A DNA stretch of 64,000 nt from Cryptomeria japonica (lineage: Eukaryota; Streptophyta; Pinopsida; Cupressales; Cupressaceae), in assembly GCF_030272615.1 (NCBI RefSeq), contig NC_081413.1, forward strand, positions 719,959,867-720,023,866, written 5' to 3'. Within the stretch, counting starts at the first letter, position 1, and each line of letters opens with the position of its first letter. Made by a program: the position numbers and the translations under genes. Positions 21,683 to 33,038 of this stretch are shown piece by piece. Under the pieces are notes generated by a model that searched no databases, was not told the DNA's origin, and saw nothing but the letters and a program-made list of their open reading frames with translations.

Positions 21683-22139
21683 TGACCTTCAAACAAGATT
21701 TTTTGAGACATGGTTGAAAACCCTTTCCTATGGAATACCAAACACCACTCTCGCTCTGCTTGAATTTTCCACACAAACAAAGCTTGTCAAGTTTCAAATT
21801 GCCTTTGATCACACAGGAGCTAAATAAAGTTCACAAAAAGTCAGTGTAAATGAAAATGTGGTAACATCTCCTTATTTATCCATTGAGATTTATCGGTGCT
21901 ATGATCCATCGTTCAGTTTTGAAACTCACAACTTAAAGTACACCGATTTGACTTTAGCAATTATTTGTTGCTGATGTCGATACACAAATAAATAACTCAC
22001 AGGACAAACTTCAATTAAGAAATTTTTAGACCAACTTTTATGCATCACAACTATGCAAATAAGCACATCCTTATATTTGCTATGGGGATTCAAGACTAAT
22101 CTTACCATATGTTCTCCCCCTAGGCATCGGTATGCCTAG
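21683..22139 (-). other. E1 interior between gag and accessory ORF
   Basis: Continues E1 after the E2 insertion. The minus strand carries short stop-interrupted pieces and no recognisable domain. It is probably the decayed end of gag or a spacer. Confidence 0.4.
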
Positions 22140-23560
22140 TTAGAAGAAGAACTATCATCACTGATGGATGATGACTTGGTTTCAGAATGTCCTTGTCCTT
22201 CTTTTCCTCATCCTTCTTGATCCATGTCTTTTTCATTTCATTTCTTATTTCTTCAGTTTTCTTCTTTCCTTTCAGGTCATTTTTCTATTTCTTCTTGCTA
22301 AACTAGTTCTTGTCTACAAACCAGTTGTAGGATCAGCTCCTACATTCTCTGTCTAAGTGGCTAATCTTATGGCAGTTAAAGTATTCCATACCAGTTGTCC
22401 TCCATGGTCCTGAATTATTTCTCTAACCCATTCTCATTTTGCAATTTTCTGCAACATGACCAAGATTACCACAGGTGAAACAGGAGGCATTCAATTGATT
22501 ACTCATTTTGTTAGGACTGGCCGGTTTGAACGATGATCTTGATACATTTGTCTTGAACCTACATTCTTCATATCTGTGTCCAAGCTTATTGCATGTGAAG
22601 CAATATCCATTAAATCTTCTTCCATTTGACATACTGCTAGATTGAGATCTGCAATCATAAGCAATGTGGCCATACTTATGACAATTATGGCAATAACCAT
22701 CAAAGGTGAAAGTCTTCTTTTGACTAACCGGTTTATTTCTACAGTCATTGGCCTTATGACCTAACATACCACAATGATTACAAGAGAATTTGGAAGACTC
22801 TGTACCTTTTTCTTCTTTATGGTTTCTTTTATCATCCTTCATCTTTTTGGATTTAGATGATTCTCCAATTTCCATTGGACCTGAACCGGGGTAACCAAGG
22901 CCAGTTGTATCCTTTGTTCTTCTCTGAGCTTTCAACTATTTATCTACCTTCTCAGAGCTTCCATTGAACTTTCTTAGCTTCTCATTTCTCTCATTCTCAG
23001 TTTTCAACTCACTCTTGAGTTGTTCAATCTCTTTCATCAACTTCTCCTTTTCTTCTGCATTGCCATTCAGATGTTTGTGTATGTATTCACTCTCCTGAGT
23101 GAGAAATCAGATTTCTTCATCTTTCTCAATCATTATTTCATCATTTTCTCTCAGAGCATCTTCAGCAAGCCTCCTAGCTCTTTCATCTTTTGACAGTTGT
23201 TCTTCTGCCTACCTTTTTCTTTCATCGGCACTTCTTCTAGCTTCCAGTATCTTAGTCATTCTTACGGCCTGACCTTCATGTTCTCTTTTTAGATGAGTAA
23301 TTTCTTTGGGAAACTTCTTGTTCTTTTCCATGAGTTCTGAGACTGCTTCTTTAGCTTCTTTGGATCCACTATGTTTAGAGAGTTGATCCATGATATCCTG
23401 ACTCTCATTTATGTGTTGAGCTAATTCCTTCCTTTTTGTAAGAGATTTTCTTTGTCTCTCTTTCAATTGAGCAATTATTTCATTGGCTCAATATACTTCT
23501 GATACCGGTACTCTTCCATGATCTTTATCCTCAAGCTGTCAAGCTTCACTTTAGAGGAAC
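22140..23560 (-). pseudogene. E1 gag-like protein with coiled coil and four or five CCHC knuckles
   Basis: On the minus strand a heptad-rich, Lys/Glu-rich region (about 23466-22960) precedes a Cys/His array (22935-22423). It holds four good CCHC knuckles: CNHCGMLGHKANDC, CHNCHKYGHIAYDC, CFTCNKLGHRYEEC and CFTCGNLGHVAENC. A fifth, degenerate one (FNCHKISHLDREC, about 22380) follows a stop. A Lys-rich tail ends near 22140. Such arrays bind nucleic acid, and in retroelements they package the RNA. Four or five knuckles are more than the one or two usual for copia or gypsy gag. Stops and frame changes make it a relic. The primer site lies just upstream at 23564-23575. Confidence 0.75.
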
Positions 23561-23563
23561 TGA

Positions 23564-23575
23564 GCTCTAATACCA
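23564..23575 (-). other. E1 primer-binding site (initiator tRNA-Met type)
   Basis: Minus strand TGGTATTAGAGC, two bases inside the LTR. It is identical to the E7 site and one base from the E2 site. Confidence 0.85.
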
Positions 23576-23577
23576 AT

Positions 23578-23610
23578 TGTTAGTCCCAACCAGTACTGAG
23601 AGGGGAGGGG
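23578..23610 (-). repeat. E1 5' LTR, left part
   Basis: TGTTAGTCCCAACC... matches the start of the 3' LTR at 1389. It is cut by E4 after AGGGG (23606-23610). Confidence 0.88.
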
Positions 23611-25199
23611 TGATGGGATTGGGTTAGGGATAGACTAGCCTATTCTATGCTCTTGGATCCTTCTCTTGGATCACCTAGTGTTCTCCTCACACCCTAGGGT
23701 CTCTAGGACTTCCTTTGCTTGAGGAATCCCCTGACCTTACCCAATCCACCCACCAATGAGTTGCAATGCTACTCCTAAGGTCTCACCTACTCATGAGACT
23801 CCAAAACCCCTTACTATGGCTAATAAGGGCTAAGCTTGTTCCACACCTTCCAAGGTCCTAGCAAGGTTATTTCAAGTCAACTTCATAGTTTTACAACCCA
23901 TTCATGTGCACCCAAGAGGTTTCAAGATTCCAACCCCTTACCAATTTCACTATTTTGTGTTTTTGCCTTCAAATAGGGCTACAAGGATTAGGACCAATTA
24001 GGCCTCCTACCCGGACCTTTAGGGCTCCCTCTCACAAATTATGCACAAACATTCCAAACTCCCAAAATGGAATGCCATTCATTTGGCAAGGAATCAAGGA
24101 TTTTCCAGGTTTTAGGCCTCCAAGTGTCCGTACACTGTCCTAGGTGGATTTTAAGGTTTTCAAGGGTTTTTGTGAGGGTTTTTAGGGTCTGCCGAGGTCA
24201 CAGTGAGTGTTTTGAGTTTTAGCCACCTTGTCTAGATTGTTGGAGGCTCCTCCTTCACACCAATTATTCTTCACTCACCCTATACACCTCCTCCAAAGGG
24301 TGCACTCTCCTCTGACCAACCATGCTCTTCAAGACCTTTGCAACTTGACCTTTCCTAGTCGGGCACTGTCCAGTCTCGCCTAGGAGTGGGTCTTTGTTTG
24401 GCCTCCTTGCATTTTCAAGGGCCCTACTTGCATGGGACTATATTATAGGGTCTTCACTTCCATTCCCCATGGTTTCATGGTGATTCCACAATGGGGAATG
24501 GAGTTATGACTTCATTTGCCTAAACCAGTCTAAAACTAGATAGTGAGACTACAATTTACAAACTATTTACAAACACACTCAATTGGAAAATAAAAAGCTA
24601 ATATAATCACTCACAATGGAATTATTTACACCATAGAATACATTTCACATAGTTTTTCCCACAAATCAATCCATTAACTTGCTCGGTAGCTTCATTCAAA
24701 CTGATTGGTAACCAACAAAACAGTCACAGTCAATTTAGTTTGCTTGAGCCGTACAATCTTTGACATCCCACCCATTAACTTAGGGTTTGAAAATACTTAT
24801 ACCACCTTTGCCTTGGTCTGTGTTCCCATATTAGGGTTTTCCATGCCAAACTAAGGATTTAGACCTCCTAGTCGAAAAGTTGCTTGACAACTTTTAAAAG
24901 TTGTCATGCAACTTTTGAGCAACTTTCTCAATGTTGCTTTTCATGACTCTTAAACCCACATTGGGCCAACCTAAGGACACCACCATATTATGAAGGACCC
25001 CTAAACACCACAAAAACACACATACCCTCCAATTTCAAGAAAATCACAATCTTGACTTATAACCCTTAAAACCTCAACTAGGACCCTAACTAGGACCTAT
25101 GAGCACATAGCTCATTATTTTATATACAAAGGCTTCAAAAGAAGCATAACACTAACAAAAAAAGAAGAAGGGAGAGCTTGGAAGGGTTCTCCTACACCA
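23611..25199 (-). repeat. E4 3' LTR
   Basis: 1589 bp, TGATGGGATT...CCTACACCA on the plus strand, matching 31189-32765 and the E2 LTRs in reverse. TATA box at 25118-25125 (minus). Confidence 0.93.
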
Positions 25200-25212
25200 T
25201 ACTCCCCCTCTA
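25200..25212 (-). other. E4 polypurine tract
   Basis: Minus strand AGAGGGGGAGTA directly before the LTR start TGGTGTAGG. Confidence 0.85.
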
Positions 25213-25219
25213 CACACAA

Positions 25220-26700
25220 TTAAGAAATAGAAGAAGAAATGAGAGTTGGGTCTATTCCAAGTGTCTTGAGCCTGCTCTCCTCCACCCAAGTAGCTCCAAA
25301 TACTAGTTGATCTGCCCATTTCACTAAGTTCTCCATGTAGACCTGGTGTTTGGTAGAATTCTTCACTCTTGACTCCAAAATCTCCTCTGCTATAGGATTC
25401 TTCACTTGAGGTAAGGTATTCACATCCAATTCTTGTAGAACCTTGGCTTGGTTCTCAGTCTGCCCTGCTACCTCACCATTGTACATGACCATATCAGCAA
25501 CATTGAAGACTGGTGAAATGGCTAAGTCTGAAGGTAACTCAACCTTATAGGCATTCTCACCATATTTTTCTAGAATTTGACAAGGTCCCACCCTCTTCAT
25601 TTGCAGTTTGGTAGGCTTACCGCTTTGCATCTAGCTTTGCTCAAATGGACCATCACATAGTCACCCACCTTGAACTGAACCTCTCTCCTTTTCTCATCCA
25701 TTTTGGCCTTCATTTTTTCAGTGGATTCAAGGATGGCCTTCTTAACCTGCTCTTGGACTTCCTTAATGGTTTGAGTGAATTCCTCTGCTTGCCCACTCTT
25801 CATCTCCAAAGCACCAAGGTCTCTCAACTCACATACTCCTCTTGGATGTCTACCATAGACAACCTCAAAAGGACTTCTACCAGTGGTCCTATTCACACTG
25901 TCATTATATGCATACTCTACTTGAGGAATGACAAGGTCCCATGTCTGTCCATACTCCTTAGTTAGACACCTCAACAAGCTGCCTAACACTCTATTGATGA
26001 CTTCAGTTTGACCATCTGTTTGTGGATGGTAAGCTGAGCTAAATGAGACATTAGTTCCAAGTCTCCTCCATAATGTCTGCCAAAAATGACCCATGAACTT
26101 GCTATCTCTGTTTGAAACAATGCTTAAAGGGAGTCCATGAATCCTAACAATCTCTTTGAAGAAGAGATGTATAACATAGCTAGCATCATGTGTAGTCTTA
26201 CATGGTATGAAATGACTCATCTTGGAAAATCTATCTACTACCACGTAGATGCTGTCGATACCTGTTTTAGTCTTGGGAACTCCTACTACAAATTCCATGC
26301 TTATACATTCCCAAGGTCTATTTGGGACTGGCAATGGCTGATAGAGGCTAGCATTGCTTGATCCTCCTTTTTCTCTTTGGCATACACCACATTGCTCTAC
26401 ATACCTTTTCACATCTCTTGGCAACTTAGGCCAATAGTAGTACCTCTGTACTAAATCCAAGGTTTTGTTGACTCCAAAGTGTCCACTTAAACTGCCATTA
26501 TGTTTCTCTTGGATGAGGTTCTCCCTCATGGATCCTCTCGGTACACACAACTGGTTACCTTTGAACAAGAGACCATTTTGGAGAGTGTAATCTACATACT
26601 CACCATGGAAATGGTTCTCAAACTCCTTGCAAACCTTGTAAGTTGATGAGAATTCTTCATCTCCTTCATAGAGGTCTTTGAAACCTTCTATTCCTATGCT
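25220..26700 (-). pseudogene. E4 integrase and chromodomain-like tail, catalytically altered
   Basis: Minus strand. One frame from about 26568 to 25597 holds the H-H-C-C zinc region (GHFGVNKTLDL, CGVCQREKG) and the integrase core. The first catalytic Asp is Glu (ISMEFVVGVPK) and the second is Asn (IVSNRDSKF), while the distal Glu block ([12 protein letters not shown]) is intact. A frameshift near 25630 separates the C-terminal part (25630-25220), which carries EEILESRV and LVKWADQ chromodomain-like blocks and ends SSSIS. E2 has Asp at both changed sites, so the E4 changes are private decay. Confidence 0.9.
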
Positions 26701-27900
26701 CTACAACTGTAGTTCTTGAACTATCAACAACTGCCTACTCAATGCATCTACCACCTTGTTAAGTTGCCCCTTCTTATGCTTGATGGTGAAGGTGAAGGAT
26801 TGGAGGTATTCCATCCATTTTAGATGTCTATTACTAAGCTTCTCTTGAGTATTAATGTAACTCAATGTCTGGTTGTCTGTGAACACCACAAATTCTTTTG
26901 GGAGTAGGTAATGCCTCCATTTCTTTAGAGACTGCACTAATGCATACAACTCTAGGTTGTAGGCTGAGTACTTCTTCATTGCTTCATTAATCTTCTCACT
27001 AAAAAATGCCACAGGTCTTCCCTCTTGACTCAATACACCACCTACTGCAATTCCACTTGCATCACACTCCAATGTGAATAACTTATCAAACGTAGGTAGG
27101 AGTAGGATAGGTTTTGTGGCTACTTCTTGCTTCAACATTTGAAATGCTTCGTTAGCCTGCTCAGTCTATTTAAATTTATTTTTAAGTCCTGCTTTAATGG
27201 TGTCAAGGACTAGTGCACATATACCACTGAAGTTCCTCACAAACTTCCTATAGAATTGAGCTAATCCATGAAAACTCCTAACTTCAGTCCCTGTTTTAGG
27301 TGCACGCCAATTCAAGATTGCCTCCACTTTGCTTGGATCCATCTTCAAGGTTCCCTTAGACACCACAAATCCTAAGTAGACCAGCTCTTGCTTGAAGAAG
27401 TCACACTTCTCTAGGTTGATGGATAGCTTCTCCTTATGCAACCTCTCTAAGACTAACCTCAAATGCTCAAGGTGCTCCTCATTGGTTCTATTATAGATGA
27501 GAATGTCATCTAGGTATAGCACCACAAATATGCCTGTGAAATCCTTTAACACCTCATTCATCAACCTCATGAAGGTGCTTGGAGCATTGGTGAGTCCAAA
27601 TGGCATCACAAGCCATTCATACAATCCCTCTGTGGTTTTGAAAGCAGTCTTCCACTCATCACCCTCCTTAATTCTTATCTAGTGATAACCACTTTTAAGG
27701 TCTAGCTTGGTAAAATACATAGCCCCTCCTAAACAGTCCATTAGATCCTCTATTCTAGGAATAGGAAACCTATACCTTATGGTGATGCTATTGATTGCTC
27801 TTGAGTCAATGCAAAGTCTCCACTTTCCTCCCTTCTTTGATGTTATCACTACTGGGACTGCACATGGGCTAATGCTCTTCTTAATCATTCCTTGTTCCAA
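26701..27900 (-). pseudogene. E4 reverse transcriptase and RNase H, decayed
   Basis: Minus strand. Motif A is [11 protein letters not shown], motif [15 protein letters not shown] and motif C YLDDILIY, so the catalytic Asp residues are present. The connection segment includes [14 protein letters not shown]. RNase H has LECDASGIAVGGVL and VFTDNQTL. Ambers after SGYH (27676-27678), after KFK (27163-27165) and at 26698-26700 break the frame; each is Gln or Trp in E2 or in the family. This is the best-preserved polymerase in the window. Confidence 0.9.
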
Positions 27901-28941
27901 TAACTCCTACACTTGCCTTGCTACCTCCTTGTTCTGATCAGGTGTGAGCTTATATGCAACCTTGTTAGGTAAGGATGCACTAGGAACAAAGTCTATTTGA
28001 TGGCTTATAGACCTTCTTGGTGGGAGTGTTGCAGGTGCTCCATCACTCACTATATCCTTATACTCTTGCAACATTTGCTTCACCTCCTTGGGTATCTCTG
28101 CCTGCAACTTGTCTTCTTCCTCCCTTGGTTTCACAAAGATGGCACACTTCACTATCTCCTCCTCATGTAGCAAGTTTAAGAACTCTTTACTAGTAGCCAA
28201 TAAAACACTAGGTGTCTTTGAAGTTTCCTCTTCATTCTCTGTCAAGGACTGAATTTTGAAGGTCTTGATGTCCTTCTTAAAGGAAATGGAATTCTCCTCT
28301 CCATCATAGATCACCTTCCTATCAAATTGCTAGGGTCTTCCTAGCAGTAGATGACAAGCATCCATAGGCAACACATCACAAAGGATCTTATCCTTATATC
28401 CTCCAATAGAAAACTCTACCCAAGTCTATTCATTGACTACCACACTCTGTCCTTTGTTCAACCAAGTCACCTTGTATGGATTAGTGTGGGGTATCCTTGT
28501 GAGTTTCAACTTCCTAACTGCCTCTTCTGATATGATATTGTCAATTGAACCTGAATCAACTATCACCTTACACACTTTACCAAGCACTTTGTATCTTACC
28601 CTAAACAATGCTCTCTTATGTTTGGGTTCCTCCTTAACTGGCTATCTGATCAAAATCCTATTGAACATCAGATTTTCTCCTATCTTTGATTCAATCTAGT
28701 CCATATCTAGTGTCTTGCTGCTTGAAGAGTCTTCATGAGCATAGGCAACCCTCTTTCCATTGTTTGATGAGGTAGGCTTTTCAGGGCATCTATATGTCGG
28801 GTGTCACAATTGACCACAATTGTAACACTTCATTGTTGGAAAGTAGGATTTACCTCTGCTGGTACCTCTACCCCTACTTGGACCACCTTGTGCACCTCTT
28901 CCTCTAGAATGTCCTCCTCTAAGATTGGTTTCACTGCCATG
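27901..28941 (-). pseudogene. E4 protease region and knuckle, decayed
   Basis: Minus strand continuation of gag downstream of the solo LTR. An Arg/Gly-rich linker is followed by a knuckle with CYNC intact but a stop inside it (about 28807). The retropepsin block is VDSGSIDNIISEE (about 28560-28530). Then comes the linker to RT with ambers at 28426-28428, 28330-28332 and 27907-27909. All three ambers occur at the same codons in E2 with identical spacing. Confidence 0.85.
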
Positions 28942-30227
28942 TGGTGCAGGAGCACCTAACCCAAACATACACCAGGAGGTTAAAGATCATGTCAAGAATC
29001 ATTTCACTCATATTTGAGTTTATATGGACATTTTAATGTATTTTTGAGTCATTTTGTGAAGCATTGTAAGACATTTGTTCAAGATGTGTATTTGAGTCCT
29101 AATATGGTCTAAGAGGTCACATTGTGCAAATATGCCCATGGAAGGGTAAATAGGATGTAAAATTTTGTTTTGAGTCCATCTAAATGTATTTCAAGTGCAC
29201 AAGCAAAGATTAGGGGTCATATTTATCAAAATGTCAAAATTGTCAATTGTGTCAAAAATGTTGTCAAGCACAAATTGCATTATAAATTTGCAAACCAAGA
29301 ATGTAATTGGTCTTGGGTAGTTGTAACTACCATATGGATGTGTGTAGGTTATAAAAACCATCATTTGGTCGAATCCAATGGGTGTGTGTAATATTGGAGG
29401 AAGGAAATGAATAATATTTGAAGTTTTTATACACTCCACATTGTTTTCTGGGTATTGCAGTTTGATCATTCACGTTTTTTTAATGAAAAATCATTTGTAT
29501 CCATTGGAAATGTATTTCATATGATAATGGCATGAGTTAACTTTGTTTTTCTTTGGTTTCATTTAATTTCAATCAGTTTGAAGCAAGTTGTGCAAGATTT
29601 GGTGAAAACTGTCAAAAAAACCCTCCAAATTGGGGTTTGTGGAGAGTTTCACTAAAATATTTTGATTTCCCCATTGGAAATTGTTATAAATTTGGTTTTT
29701 GATAGATGTTTTAACTACCTTTCAAATGAATTCAGTTTCAATGTTATTGGTTAAGTATTTCATGAGATATTTGATGCCCTAGGCGGACTGGGTATGCACA
29801 TTTTTTTTTTTTTCTGTAACAGTCAAAAAGGTCTCGGTACAGAGGGAATAACTTTCAAATGAACCGTTGGATCGTTCTCAATTTTGGATATGGTTTTAGA
29901 AACCTAGTTTTATACAGCCTCACCGAAGAGATCTTCCAAATATGCTCAGGTTTTAAAGTTATTAATAACTAAGTTTGGGTATATCAAACTGTCATTAACC
30001 GGGACAGCATAATGCATTGTTTTGGTCTTGATTAATGTTCAAAGGGTTGTGAAATGATATGATGGATTTGATATTGTATTGGTTGGTTGATATTAATATT
30101 GTTTTGGACTATAGAATAATTATTATGATTAGATTATGCCTCTAATACAAGTGAAGATGTTGTGTTGATATTGGAACTCCATGTTGATTTGGGGTTCTTG
30201 AAGGGTTTTTCATGATGCTCCGCATCA
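28942..30227. mobile_element. Solo LTR inside E4 gag
   Basis: 1286 bp, TGGTGCAGGAGC...CTCCGCATCA, flanked by CCATG at 28937-28941 and 30228-30232. Removing it and one duplication restores continuity with the E2 gag sequence. There is no internal coding region and no second LTR. The left end resembles the E2/E4 LTR start (TGGTGTAGGAGC), but the body differs, so it is a related family. The termini are partly complementary over about 15 bp. Confidence 0.88.
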
Positions 30228-30232
30228 CCATG

Positions 30233-31108
30233 CTCAGTCAACTTGGCTTCTCCTTGGTTCCTTTTCTCATTTGACTTACTTTGGTAACCACCTCGGTGGT
30301 TCATTTGGTCTCTACCTCTGCCTCTACCCTTGTTATTGGAGTCTCCTTTCCTTTTATTCCTCTCATCTACCTTGGAAGCAAGCTGATGACATTTTTGAAC
30401 AGTAATAGGAGTCCATAGGCTTATCTCCTCTTGAATGTTCTACTTTAGGCTCCTTATATACCTAGTCACCTTAATATATTCATCTTCTTGGACTTTGGAC
30501 CTAAGACAAAGTTTTTGAAATTCTTCGGTGTAGGAGGTTACATCAAGATCTTTTTGCTTCAATCCTTGTCTCTTCTTATGAAGTTGGACTTCAAAATCCT
30601 CTGGTAAGTATTTCTCTTTGATCTTGCTCACCATGGCCTTCCAATTGGCAATATGTAGCTTCCCCATGCTAACTCTTTCTTCTTGCAGGTACTTCCACCA
30701 TGTCAAAGTTGCTCCCCTTAATCTTGATTTGGCAACTTTAACCTTTTGAGCCTCTGTCACTCCCTCACACTCAAAGTGGTTTTCCATGCCCTCAATCCAT
30801 TCCATAACACTGTCTATGTCCATTCTTCCAATGAAATGAGGCAATCCTTCAAAAGCTTTGGTGTTCAAAGCCTTAATAGCCTTTACAAAAGGTTCTTCAT
30901 TGAACAAGGGATCTAGTTCAGGTATTATGTCATCTATGTCAATGGTTTTCTTTCCTTTACCCTTGGTGTCTTCATCCCAAGGTCCTTGTGTCCTCTGAAC
31001 CACCACTTCCTGCAGTTTATCCCTCATCTCACTCATTGCTTCTTCAAGGAGTCTATTTTTCTCCTTCTGCTCTTCTACTTCTCTATCCAACTCTACATTA
31101 GTGACCAT
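30233..31108 (-). pseudogene. E4 gag N-terminal part
   Basis: Minus strand, likely start ATG 31108 (MVTNVEL), because Met at the upstream site of E2 is Ile here. A coiled coil (EEQKEKNRLLEEAM) is followed by a gag domain with the same blocks as E2 (AFEGLPHFIGRMD, MEWIEGMENHF). The frame is open to an amber at 30440-30442, where E2 has Trp, and continues to the solo LTR at 30227. Confidence 0.88.
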
Positions 31109-31173
31109 TCTGCTCTCCCCTACTGATTCACTAGTATATAGAGAAATACACAGTCCTCCAAGTCTTTTACTAA

Positions 31174-31185
31174 GCTTTGATACCA
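31174..31185 (-). other. E4 primer-binding site
   Basis: Minus strand TGGTATCAAAGC, one base from the E2 site, 3 bp inside the 5' LTR. Confidence 0.88.
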
Positions 31186-31188
31186 ATC

Positions 31189-32765
31189 TGATGGGATGGG
31201 GTTAGGGATAGACTAGCCTAGTCTATGCTCTTGGCTCACCTAGTGTTCTCCTCACACCCTAGGGTCTCTAGGACTTCCTTTTCTTGAGGAATCCCCTAAC
31301 CTTGCCCAATCCACCCACCAATGAGTTGCAATGCTACTCCTAAGGTCTCACCTACTCATGAGACTCCAAAACCCCTTACTATGGCTAATAAGGGCTAAGC
31401 TTGTTTCACACCTTCCAAGGTCTTAGCAAGGTTATTTCAAGTCAACTTCATAGTTTTTCCACCCATTCATGTGCCCCCAAGAGGTTTCAAGATTCCAACC
31501 GCTTACCGATTTCATTATTTTGTGTTTTTGCCTTCAAATAGGGCTACAAGGATTAGGACCAATTAGGCCTGCTACCCGGACCTTTAGGGCTCCCTCTCAC
31601 AAACGATGCACAAACAACCCAAACTCCCAAAATGGACTGCCATTCATTTGGCAAGTTTTCAAGGATTTTCTAGGTTTTAGGCCTCCAAGTGTCTGTACAC
31701 TGTCTTAGGTGGATTTTAAGGTTTTCAAGGGTTTTTGTGAGGGTTTTTAGGGTCTGCCAGGGTCACGGTGAGTGTTTTGAGTTTTAGCCACCTTGTTTGG
31801 ATTGGTGGAGGCTCCTCCTTCACACAAATGATGCTTCACTTACTCCTCTGCACCTCCTCCAAAGGGTGCACTCTCCTCTGACCAACCATGCTCTTCAAGA
31901 GCTCTGCAACTTGACCTTTCCTAGCGGGGCACTGTCCAGTCTCGCCTAGGAGTGGGTCTTTGTTTGGCCTCCTTACATTTTCAAGGGCCCTTCTTGCATG
32001 GGACTATAGTATAGGTTCTTCACTTCCATTCCCCATGGTTTCATGGTGATTGCATAATGGGGAATGGAGTTATGACTTCATTTGCCCAAACCAGTCCAAA
32101 ACTGGACAGTGAGACTGCAATTTACAAACTATTTACAAACACACTCAACTGGCAAATAAAAACATAATCTAATCACTGAAAATGGAAGTATTTACACCAT
32201 AGAATACATTTCACATAGTTTTTCTCACAAATCAATCCATTAACTTGCTTGATAGCTTCATTCAAACTGACTGGTAACCAACAAAATAGTCACAGTCAAT
32301 TCAGTTTGCTTGAGCCTTAAAATCTCTGACATCCAACCCATTAACTTAGGGTTTGAAAATAATTATACCACCTTTGCCTTGGTCTGTGTACCCATATTAG
32401 GGTTTTCCATGCCAAACTAAGGATTTAGACGTCCTGGTGGAAAAGTTGCTTGACAACTTTTAAAAGTTGTCATGCAACTTTTGAGCAACTTTCTCAATGT
32501 TGTTTTTCATGACTCCTAAACCCACATTGGGCCAACCTAAGGACACCACCATGTTATGAAGGACCCCTAAACACCACAAAAACACACATACCCTCCAATT
32601 TCAAGAAAATCACAATCTTGACTTATAACCCTTAAAACCTCAACTAGGACCCTAACTAGGACCTATGAGCACATGGCTCATTATTTTATATACAAAGGCT
32701 TCAAAAGAAGCATAACACCAACAAAACAAGAAGGAGGGAGAGCTTGGAAGGGTGCTCCTACACCA
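31189..32765 (-). repeat. E4 5' LTR
   Basis: 1577 bp, TGATGGGATGGGG...CTACACCA. Minus-strand TATA box at 32685-32692 and inverted-repeat block at 32441-32485. Confidence 0.93.
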
Positions 32766-32770
32766 AGGGG

Positions 32771-33038
32771 TGAATCAACACTTTACCAGTTTTAACCAAT
32801 TGAAACTTTTACTTTAAGTTTGAACTAATTTATCATTCACCAATGTAAATATTTACTGCAAAAGATTAAGCATACATGAAAAGATACACAATGACACACA
32901 AATTTATCTCATGGAAACCCAATAGGGAGAAAACCATGGTGTGAGTAGGAACTCACAACATTTGTAATCTTCTGGAGTATGCCTAGTTAAGAGCCATCCC
33001 TATTAGGAGATTACAAAGACATTGTTAGGTGCCACTCG
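32771..33038 (-). repeat. E1 5' LTR, right part, truncated
   Basis: Resumes E1 LTR sequence after the E4 duplication and matches 1425-1750. Homology stops at about 33038, leaving only about 300 of 1275 bp of this LTR. Confidence 0.82.

Larger units (their letters stand above)
23611..32765 (-). mobile_element. E4: Ty3/gypsy chromovirus, minus strand
   Basis: 9155 bp in the E1 5' LTR, with AGGGG duplicated at 23606-23610 and 32766-32770. The 3' LTR is 23611-25199, the 5' LTR 31189-32765 and the primer site 31174-31185. The interior keeps the full gag-protease-RT-RNase H-integrase-chromodomain order, interrupted by a solo LTR (28942-30227). It is the same family as E2. It retains the RT and RNase H segments that E2 lost, but carries several amber stops and altered integrase catalytic residues. 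Confidence 0.94.
1389..33038 (-). mobile_element. E1: non-autonomous LTR retrotransposon, host of E2 and E4
   Basis: Minus-strand element. The 3' LTR is 1389-2663 and the polypurine tract starts at 2664. The accessory ORF is 2767-6232, the gag relic is about 22140-23560, the primer site is 23564-23575, and the 5' LTR is 23578-23610 plus 32771-33038. Removing E2 and E4 leaves about 5.5 kb of internal sequence. I see a gag-like zinc-knuckle protein and one long unknown ORF, and no protease, reverse transcriptase or integrase motif. It would have depended on enzymes from another element; the copia E7 type is a candidate because the terminal signals match. The 5' LTR is cut short at 33038. Confidence 0.75.

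Noticed and set aside
23904-24143. A ~79-codon frame in the E4 LTR that recurs at 31469-31708 and, in E2, at 21172-21411
   Set aside because: It is antisense to the element, has no upstream signals, and is conserved only because the LTRs are copies of each other; no protein domain was recognised.
29191-29469. Frames inside the solo LTR
   Set aside because: Short, in a non-coding LTR, and without any domain or partner copy.
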